Assembly (NCBI GenBank): GCA_029255685.2
Contig: CM055312.2
Location: 50,812,202 to 50,876,201 of the forward strand
Reading direction: 5' to 3'
Source of the DNA: Silene conica
Lineage: Eukaryota; Streptophyta; Magnoliopsida; Caryophyllales; Caryophyllaceae
Length of the DNA: 64,000 nt
Part shown: positions 56,768 to 64,000 of the stretch, piece by piece
Layout: each line of letters opens with the position of its first letter
How positions within the stretch are numbered: position 1 is the stretch's first letter
Made by a program: the position numbers and the translations under genes
The notes under the pieces: model-generated
Databases searched by the model: none
Told to the model about the DNA's origin: nothing
Seen by the model: only the letters and a program-made list of their open reading frames with translations

Positions 56768-57850
56768 AACCACTGGATGTACCAGAGTGGAAGTGGGAAA
56801 GTATATCAATGGATTTCATTGTACGCTTGCCTAGGACTTCTAAGGGAAATGACATGATATGGGTGATTGTAGATAGGTTGACTAAGTCAGCCTATTTCAT
56901 ACCGAATAAAGAAGACTTGGAGTAAAGCTGAATTGGCCAGGGCTTACGTTAGGCATGTGGTGAAACTTCATGGTGTCCCTAAGGACATTGTGTCAGATCG
57001 TGATTCGAGATTCATCTCTAAGTTCTGGCAAGAGTTACAGACATTGATGGGAACTACTTTGAAGATGAGTACCGCATTTCATCCAGCGACAGATGGTCAG
57101 ACTGAGAGGACTATCCAGACACTGGAGGATATGCTGAGGGCTTGTGTGCTAGAGTTCGGGGGATCTTGGGAGGATAGACTTGACTTGATCGAGTTTTCAT
57201 ATAACAACAGCTGTCATGCTAGCATTAGGATGACTCCTTTTGAGGCATTGTATGGGAGGAAGTGTAGGAGTCCAGTTTGTTGGGATGATCGAGCTGATAC
57301 GGTGACTTTGGGACCTGAGATGATTCAGGAGATGATAGCACAAGTCCAGGTGATCCGTCAGAAGATGAGAGCTGCCCAAGATAGACAAAAGAGTTACGCG
57401 GATCTAAAACGGAGTGACATCACATTCGAGGCTGGAGAAAAAGTGTTGCTGAAAGTGTCACCCATGAGAGAAGTGATGAGGTTTGGCAAGAGGGGCAAGG
57501 TGAGCCAGAAGTTCATTGGGCCATTTGAGATCTTGGAGAGAGTTGGTGAGGTAGCTTATCGATTAGCTCTACCTCCAGCGTTATCCAGAGTGCATAATGT
57601 GTTTCATGTATCACAGCTGAGGAGATATATCAGTGACCCATCGCATGTCCTTGACCATGAGATCATCGAGGTCGATGAGCAGTTAACCTACGAGGAGAGA
57701 CCCAAGGAAATACTGGACAGGAAGGTGCAGAAAACCAGGAATGGGGAGACCACTCTTGTCAAAGTATTATGGACAAATCATAATGTCGAGGAAGCTACTT
57801 GGGAGACTGAGGCTTCGATGAGGGAAAAGTATCCTGAACTGTTTACTTGA
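56768..57850 (+). pseudogene. Gypsy E pol fragment: integrase core, GPY/F module and chromodomain
   Basis: Resumes after copia A with [16 protein letters not shown] (first catalytic Asp region). It is frameshifted near 56915 in the FIP.KETWSK motif by extra bases, and is open again from about 56933 to the stop at 57848-57850. Visible are [14 protein letters not shown] and [20 protein letters not shown] (D and E of the DDE core), the GPFEILERVGEVAYRLALP module, FHVSQLRRYISDPSHVL, and a C-terminal chromodomain with KVLWTNHNVEEATWE. In chromoviruses the chromodomain steers integration to modified histones. This copy still has CAG where gypsy B has its stop in the RTIQTLED motif. Confidence 0.9.
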
Positions 57851-58025
57851 GTTATGTTATGAGGACGTAACCTTCTTTTTAGGAGGGTAGAATGTGACAA
57901 TTCGTGTTTTAAAGTACTTTTATTAGCTTCTAATGTTATATGGTGTCACTTTCCGTGTTTGCTACATGCTTTAATGATCAGTTGTGTTGACCTTGGGATG
58001 GTGATCTTCGGGACGAAGTTCATTT

Positions 58026-58039
58026 TAAGGGGGAAAGAC
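58026..58039 (+). promoter_or_regulatory. Polypurine tract of gypsy E
   Basis: AAGGGGGAAAGAC directly precedes the LTR start TGTAATACTCC. It is the expected plus-strand primer of reverse transcription. Confidence 0.85.
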
Positions 58040-58363
58040 TGTAATACTCCGTATTTTTATTTCGTCTTATTTTATTTTGTTTCGATTTTCTTTGTATGTC
58101 GACGGATTATAATAGAAGTAGATGTTATAAGCGATATAAAAGTGTTGAACGAGGTGTCTTAGGTGTTGTGTCTTCGGGTCTTATATGTGAGTGTTAATAA
58201 AATCGAGTCATAGTCATATTATTTGGGTATTGGAGTGCGTGAGTTACTGATCCATACACGAAAAACCATGCTTATGGGCCTAGGGTTGCGTGCCAAAACA
58301 CAACCCACACACTAGCTTCATAAATCTGAAATCAGAATTCCAGATATAACTAGGCTGCCGCCC

Positions 58364-58371
58364 TATATAAG
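58364..58371 (+). promoter_or_regulatory. TATA box in the gypsy E LTR
   Basis: TATATAAG preceded by GCCGCCC, about 320 bp into the LTR. The position and consensus fit the LTR core promoter. Transcription start is not determinable from sequence. Confidence 0.6.
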
Positions 58372-58693
58372 CACCCAAATCAAACCCTATTCTAACCAAA
58401 ACGACTCTCACACGCACACAACATCAACAGCCGCCACATCCGAGTTTTCGAAAGAAGGGTTGTCACGGTGGTCAGAGGGTCCTAGGGGTGGTCGTTGGCA
58501 AGGGCAAGGAGGAACTGAATTCGAAGTGGAATATTTCTAGACGGTGATTTCTATTTGCAGGCTTGCTACTTCAGGTAGGTTACACTGGTGCTTGTTCTGT
58601 ATTAAGTTCTGTGTAGATGTGCATTGTATGTTATGAATGCAAGTATGAGTTCTGAGCATGATAGTTTATGGTTATTTATTTTTGTGCTGCATT

Positions 58694-59259
58694 TAGGGGT
58701 GTTCATTCACGGTTCGGTTCACCGAACCTCATATTTAATACGGTTCGCACACAGTTCGCTTTGGCAAAACACCGACCTAAACCGCACCGTTCCTAACGGT
58801 TATTTGCGGTTCGGTTAACCACTTTAAACGGTTATTTGCGGTTCGGTTAGCGGTTAACCTATAAACATGCTAAATATTTTTTTTCTTTAGTTTTCGAGAT
58901 TTTTATCTTGTAGTTTAATTAAATTTTTAATATTTAATTATACTCAACAATAAATTTAATAAGTAAAACTTTTATATTAATCATTTTAACCATTTTTGAA
59001 TCTTGAAACACTTTTTATTAAACAAAAGAACAATTTTTTAAATAATTTTAATTTTTTTCCTTACTTTTTTGTGAGCGGTTCGGTTCGCAATTAACCTCAT
59101 TTCTAAAATTGCGAACCTCAACCGAACCTTGTCCATGATAAATTTAACGGTTCGGATCACCGAACCGCTTTGTCAAAACGGTTCGGTTAATCGAACCTTA
59201 AAAATGTACGGTTTTTCGGTTTTTCGGTTTTTCGGTTCGGTTTATTATGAACACCCCTA
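58694..59259. mobile_element. hAT MITE, 566 bp, inside the gypsy E LTR
   Basis: Terminal inverted repeats TAGGGGTGTTCATT / TTATGAACACCCCTA and a perfect 8-bp TSD GCTGCATT (58686-58693 and 59260-59267). The interior is rich in CGGTTCGGTT / AACCGAACCG direct and inverted repeats. No coding capacity. Confidence 0.92.
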
Positions 59260-59884
59260 GCTGCATTCATACTCATGGCATATGCATTGGTTATTGAGAA
59301 AGATATGGTTCAGATATTGTTCTGATGTAAAGCCCAGGGTGGTTCTACAGACCAGGCCTGGTGTCTTATCAGCTTTTGAGCTGGTGTTCGGCGACGACCG
59401 ATTATAGTCTGCCGGGAGGTTCGGTATGGCTGGTTGTTACGGGTTTGAGAATGAGTTTGAGATTGAGCTCGAGCATGTCATAAGCATTTGCATATCATTG
59501 TTTTGTTGCATTACTTAGTATTGTGTTATCCTACTCAACCGCGAGGTTGACAGTGTATTCGTGTTCACCTACGATGATCCGGAATGGGGAGTAGAATTTC
59601 CAGGTCAAAGACAGGAGAACTAGAACTGGGAATGGATGAGAGACAAGGATTCGAGTTACTTAGCCATAGATCACCTAGTCATATCTTGTAATAGAATTCA
59701 TGATACTTTTCAGTGGTTGTAGTTTGGTTTTGACATGTAACAGTTTATCTACTTTTGCTTAATAACTTAAAGTATTGTTTATCCTTCACTATGATTATCT
59801 ACTACCCTGGTTATCCAGGATGGTAAAAGTCCTATTTACTCTGGAAGTCCTAGTTCAGGCTCCTAAGTAAATGGGGGTGTTACA

Positions 59885-60791
59885 ACACATTTAGTATAAT
59901 ATTATCAATTTTTATCTTATCAAATGAGGGATGTCACACGGTTTTTGGGAGAGAACAAGATGAGCAATTTATTTTCTTTTCTCTTTCAAAACCCTAATTC
60001 AAACTTGAATGAATGAGAGCATGAGAACAAGGTTTCCTTTTGTTCTTCTCTAGGGATGGCCAGTTGGTTAGGGTAGAGTGCCCAATCCATGGGCACCTCA
60101 ATTCCTTCAAATGTCTCCTACTCAACCAATGCATTAATTAGATGTTTTATATTAACACATTATCATATAATGTGTTAATATTGTAAAATGTCTATGTGTT
60201 TATGTATGTGTGTCGCACGGTCCAATTCACAAAATGGACTCATACACAATTCACGTTAATGTGATACGTAACAATTACATCGACCATTTTATTTTATGAA
60301 ATTCGTAGTTTAACTATTTAAACAATTATTCATAAAATTAGTAGTAATATAAAATTACTAACATCAAATTAATTATTCCCTGGCTACTACAACAATTGTA
60401 GTTTAAAAATATTCATTCAAGTAATTATGTTTCATAAACACATAAATTTTAGTGACGACATTTCGATCACTAAAAGTTTATAATTTATAATCTTATTATA
60501 AATATTCTCCTCATACTTTTACGAACTAGAATTGAACTGACTCGTATCAATACACAGTCATTTCCTTTTCTATCAAGAGAGTTGTCCTATAGGTGTGACC
60601 TAAAGGGATCAACTGGTCACCACCGTCATACGACAGTAATGTCAAACTCTAGCAAGCCAATCATTACGGATTAATGTTGACCAGTTGACTATAATACAAA
60701 GAATCATCCCATGAATATTCTAAATAGAGATTTGTCAATGATTTATATCATTGACGTGATCGCACTATTGTGGAGGACACTTACTCCAACA
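59885..60791 (-). repeat. Diverged copia A-family LTR (A'), probably solo or truncated
   Basis: Sense strand starts TGTTGGAGTAAGTGTCCTCC at 60791 and resembles the copia A LTR through the inverted repeat (60609-60618 / 60679-60688) and the GGGCACTC / AGAACAAAAGGAA region. It then diverges toward 59885. No PBS or coding region is attached. TSD not identified. Confidence 0.7.
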
Positions 60792-60903
60792 GATATTGGG
60801 TCTTTTGATATGGAGTGGAGATATTGGGTCTTGTAATATGGAGTGGAGATATTGGGTCTTGTGATATGGAGTGGAGTTATTGGGTCTTGTGATATGGAGA
60901 TGG
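60792..60903. repeat. 28-bp tandem repeat, four units
   Basis: Units of 28 bp starting GATATTGGGTCTTGTGATAT at 60792, 60820, 60848 and 60876, with few mismatches. They lie at the truncated start of a gypsy LTR fragment. Confidence 0.85.
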
Positions 60904-61299
60904 AGGAAAATGCATTTCTACTGTTGAATATGTCTTATTCATTTGTTTCCTCTACTTAACCTCGTGTTGACCCTGTGTATTCGTGAACACCTGTGATGAA
61001 CCAATTAGTGAGGAGCAGCTTTGACAGGAAAGATGGTGCTGTGGGAGCATGGGATGACGTGAGCACTTGGATGGACCGACTTAGAATTAGATCACATACT
61101 TCGAAGTTAACAGTCAGTCGTACTTTAGTTTCCGCTGTGTAGTATTTGTAACATCAAAGTTTAAATTTTATCAATTTTAAAGTACTTTGGTTGTTTTACT
61201 TTGTTATTCACTACCTCGCTCGGTCATTCCGAGATGGTAACAGTCCTATTTATTTGAGAATGTCTGGCTAAAGGCTCTTAAATAAATGGGGGTGTTACA
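60904..61299 (+). repeat. 3' portion of a chromovirus-type LTR
   Basis: Ends ...AAATAAATGGGGGTGTTACA like the gypsy B and E LTRs and shares the GTGTATTCGTG..ACACCT block with E (about 59555). The 5' part is missing. 61300-61389 beyond it is unassigned. Confidence 0.6.
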
Positions 61300-62192
61300 G
61301 AGGCTAATATACGGGGTATTACTGTGTGTCTTGTTACTCGAGTTGTGTTGAGGTGATGGGTACGACTGTGTGCGTACCGGTACCGAATGTGTAAAACCCC
61401 TCGCGAAAGCGGAAATATAAAACACACAAAGTACCAAAAATGCAGCGGAATTAAAACTTTTTAACATAACCAAACATGTGAGGTGCTTTAACAAAACCGA
61501 AACATAAATAAGTATCAAGATATAAAACAAAAGCAGCCCGGGATAGCATATCCCTACAGGCACAAAATACAGAAACATAAGTCTAAGGTCTAGCTACACG
61601 ATGTAGGTAAGTCATCGATGATAGGATCATCGCTCGCTAGCCTCAACGTAACCCCCTGCAAACAGCATCCAGTACCTACACACACACAACATGTGCGCCA
61701 CAGTCAGTGGGGAGTGACTAAAGCTCTCATAGCCACCTAATGTCATACAACACCGAACACATATAAACACGTATTATACTCCAACATAAACAATCATGTG
61801 AAGCATATATTCCATCATCTCAAACTCCTATCATCATGCAAATACTATGCAAGGCTCTCAACCAACTTCGGAAACTATTTGGAAGGAGAGCCGGTTTCCC
61901 TTCCGGTTGCCCGGCCGGGGGGTCTTTCAATCCAAACCGTTTACGAAACTAATTAAAGAGTCATCCAATGCCTTGGATGAACAGTACAATAAACACAGTA
62001 ATATACTCATCCATATCAACATACATATCTGACACTGTACCAACTCCAGGCAAGCAGATATAAAACAGCAAGTCTAAAGGTTCAGCGGTCAACTTAAGAC
62101 ATAAACTAAATACCAAAACACATGCAAACACATTTCAGCAGTATATAACAATGTACCCCAACTCAGGCAAGTATATACAAATCAACACACAC

Positions 62193-62520
62193 GCGAACCA
62201 CCCACGAAGTGGTTCGACCACAGAACAATGAACCACCCACTAAGGGGTTCAACACGGAGAAAGAACCACCCACGAAGGGGTTCGCCAAACAAACAGAACC
62301 ACCCACTAATGGGTTCGACCACTAAGCTAGAACCAACCACTAAGTGATTCACGCTGAACATAACCACCCACGAAGAGGTTCGCACGAAGAAGACAGGACC
62401 ACCCACAAAGGGGTTCAACACGAAGAAAGAACCACCCATGAAGGGGTTCAACAGAAAGGCAGAACCACCCACTAAGGGGTTCGCTGAACAAACACAATGA
62501 ACCAACCACGAAGTGGTTCC
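62193..62520. repeat. GAACCACCCAC..GGGGTTC tandem array in C''
   Basis: About ten units at 30-37 bp spacing, each with short inverted arms GAACC and GGTTC around ACCCACGAAGG-like centres. It occupies the same relative LTR position as the unrelated 48-bp array of element C. Confidence 0.85.
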
Positions 62521-62796
62521 GCAACCAAATCTCCAAAGGAAGCTACTCACTAAACCACAATCAATTCTTTAAATACATTCTATCGACACTTAATTGACCC
62601 CGGGAACTAAGTTGAGGGAGAGCCGGTTTCCCTTTCGGTTGCCCGACCGGCGGGTCTCTATCCTCACTCCATTCCCGAACCCAATATAGTGCCGCCCGAA
62701 CTCCGGGGACTCCAAACATGCGTACGAAGCATACGGAAAAAGAATCAATGCAATCCGACTTGAAAATCAAAAGATATAAAGCAATCAATACAATCA

Positions 62797-63110
62797 GGGG
62801 CTCTCAGCCGGTTGACCATAGGCGGCCGGTCAACCGGATGAGAGTCCTTTACTCTCCAGCCGAAATATGCACAAACAACACAAATAGGTCTCCCAGCCGG
62901 CCGGTCGGCTGCCGGTCCACCGGCTGGGGACCCCTTCTCCATTCTTGCAAAAACAACACAAAACACACTATAGGGTCTCCCAGCCGGTCGGCCGGCTGCC
63001 GGTCCACCGGCTAGGGGCCCTTTTTCCAAATTTCTCAAAAATCAACACGACACAATGAGGGACTCTGAGCCGGCTGGTCGGCCGCCGGTCGGTCGACCGG
63101 CTCAGAGCCT
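62797..63110. repeat. GC-rich palindromic units in C''
   Basis: Four imperfect palindromes with outer arms AGCCGG / CCGGCT: 62797-62842, 62890-62930, 62978-63018 and 63062-63108, about 90 bp apart. Element C LTRs contain five related units. Confidence 0.8.
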
Positions 63111-63872
63111 CTGATCGCATTTTCGCCATTTTTGCTATTCTCTAATCCGTTCAATACTTTACCAATCCGTCTTAAACATGTTTTTATGCAACAACACAAC
63201 ATTTCCCACATGTTTACAACATCAATTACACATAAGAACATGTTTACAAACAACCAATTCAAGAGTTAACAAGAAAATCCCAAATAAACCGGTCTTAACA
63301 TGTATACTCCTAAATTCACTTTCTCATCAAATTCTTCCTCAAATCTTCACCAAAATCAGTTTATAAGACATTATAAGAACATTAAAGAACTTAAGATAAA
63401 CTAACATTCATCAAACACAACCAAAATCACATAAAGTGCTAATTTAGACAAAAGGCCGAGTTTCTCATTATCGTCACCTTTACTCCGCGAATGCACCGGT
63501 TTACTCTTCAAGGATCACAAGCTCTTCCTCCGGGTTACTACAAGCACCACCTAAAAGCACAAAAACACTCATTAGGAGCTTAATTTCGTGATTAGGGTAA
63601 AACAGCCCCGAAATGAAGATTCACGAAACCGAAAACGAAAGTGATAGAAAGATCACAAATTCCGCGAGGATTCCGAATATATAAGATTTACCTCGATACG
63701 AGTTCGGGAAGGCCTTGAGATATCGATTCTAAGCTTGAGAAAAAGATGAAAATGGTGTTGGGTGCTTTACTGTGAAATGAAATAAGGTTGGAGGAGTTTT
63801 GTCGATGGAAGCTTTCTTTTAAGGGTTTAAGTTGTCCTTTGAAAGCTTGAGACGGGTTTACTTTATTCATGT

Positions 63873-64000
63873 AACACCCCCATTTATTTAAGGGCATGTA
63901 ATAGGACTCCCTAGATAAATAAGGATGTTACCTTCTCGGTTTCCCAAGGCAGTAGATACAAAGGAAGATAAACAATACTTTAAATTTATAGAGTTATCTC
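63873..64000 (-). mobile_element. Start of a second gypsy B-family LTR, truncated by the window edge
   Basis: TGTAACACCCCCATTTATTT and the following ~120 bp match the gypsy B LTR at 15687 and 21702 with few differences (e.g. GGGCATGTAATAGG). Inserted into C''. The rest lies to the right. Confidence 0.85.

Larger units (their letters stand above)
9760..59884 (+). mobile_element. Gypsy E: 5'-truncated chromovirus (Tekay/Del-like), outermost host of the nest
   Basis: Ty3/gypsy element represented by the end of RT through the C-terminal chromodomain, a PPT and one 3' LTR (58040-59884). The 5' LTR, gag, protease and most of RT are missing: homology begins abruptly at about 9760 inside the RT motif [10 protein letters not shown], so this is a deletion or recombination product. 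Copia A is inserted after base 11027 in the integrase region and pol resumes at 56768. Lineage rests on protein likeness to gypsy B and the C-terminal chromodomain. Confidence 0.85.
58040..59884 (+). repeat. 3' LTR of gypsy E, interrupted by a MITE
   Basis: Starts TGTAATACTCCG and ends ...AAATGGGGGTGTTACA. It is about 1845 bp, or about 1270 bp without the MITE and its extra TSD. A TATA box TATATAAG (58364-58371) sits in a GC-richer context (CCGCCCTATATAAGC), a plausible pol II promoter for element RNA. The region from 57851 to 58039 upstream is 3' UTR. Confidence 0.85.
61390..63872 (-). repeat. C-family-related LTR (C''), minus strand, cut by a B-family LTR
   Basis: Begins TGTAAAACCCCTCGCG, the reverse complement of the element C LTR end. 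Collinear landmarks follow: GGTTGCCCGGCCGGGGGG (61908-61922) and a second GGTTTCCC..GGTTGCCCGACCGG (62625-62655), four GC-rich palindromes, and the GGCCGAGTTTCTCATTATCG block (63451 on). The tandem array differs from that of C. The start of the LTR (sense) is not reached before the B-family LTR at 63873. Confidence 0.75.

Noticed and set aside
9760-57850. Endogenous pararetrovirus (caulimovirid) origin for the RT-RNase H fragments
   Set aside because: Integrase and a chromodomain follow RNase H, LTRs and PPT are present, and no movement or coat protein is seen. These are Ty3/gypsy chromoviruses.
62182-62550. Repetitive 122-codon minus-strand frame (repeated WFVG/NHFVGG motifs)
   Set aside because: Translation of the GAACC..GGTTC tandem array in C''; no start context or domain.

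Overview
The window looks like repeat-rich intergenic or pericentromeric chromatin of a flowering plant, probably a eudicot. The evidence is Ty1/copia and chromodomain Ty3/gypsy retrotransposons primed by initiator tRNA-Met, hAT, CACTA and Helitron-like DNA transposons, and captured exons of plant MADS-box and MATH-BTB genes. I found no intact host gene, no rRNA gene and no functional tRNA gene. Species cannot be fixed from the sequence. || LAYOUT. Labels are mine. 1-4051: minus-strand copia D1, running off the left edge, inserted in a minus-strand gypsy-type LTR (C', 4052-6651) that also carries a hAT MITE. 6652-9759: Athila/Tat-like 3' UTR and LTR start with a second hAT element. 9760-59884: a matryoshka of nested insertions. 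Gypsy E (Tekay/Del-like chromovirus, 5' truncated) contains copia A (11028-56762). A contains gypsy B (15687-22398) and, separately, element C (23326-53931; long LTRs, no coding capacity). C contains the gag-only copia F (24512-45969), F contains copia D2 (28244-41476), D2 contains a CACTA element (32414-37005), and the CACTA probably contains a Helitron (35663-36657). Target-site duplications (TSDs) are readable for A (GTTGC), B (ATTTA), C (ATATT), F (CCTTA, one copy mutated), D2 (AAATA) and the CACTA (CTA). By-eye LTR divergence falls in nesting order: A about 2%, C and F about 1.6-1.7%, D2 about 0.2%; B is about 0.7%. 59885-64000: E ends at a diverged A-family LTR, followed by a gypsy LTR fragment, a C-family LTR (C'') and the start of a second B-family LTR cut by the right edge. 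|| HOW THE PARTS RELATE. A, F and D are related copia families with similar LTR ends, leader and 3' UTR but different coding content. A has pol with a very short gag lacking the capsid-like domain. F has a full gag and no pol. D has the full gag-pol. Three non-coding modules recur in all three with sequence changes that preserve base pairing: an inverted repeat in the LTR, a hairpin about 90-135 nt before gag, and a 3' UTR structure around a 12-nt palindrome. The CACTA carries a spliced, same-strand chimeric gene-like structure containing SEPALLATA-like K-box exons of canonical size (62 and 100 bp) and a MATH-BTB exon. These are the observations most worth checking. || Coding regions are broken by nested insertions, a few indels and premature stops. 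Most of the stops look like C-to-T changes at CAG, CGA or CAA, as expected for methylated silent DNA.
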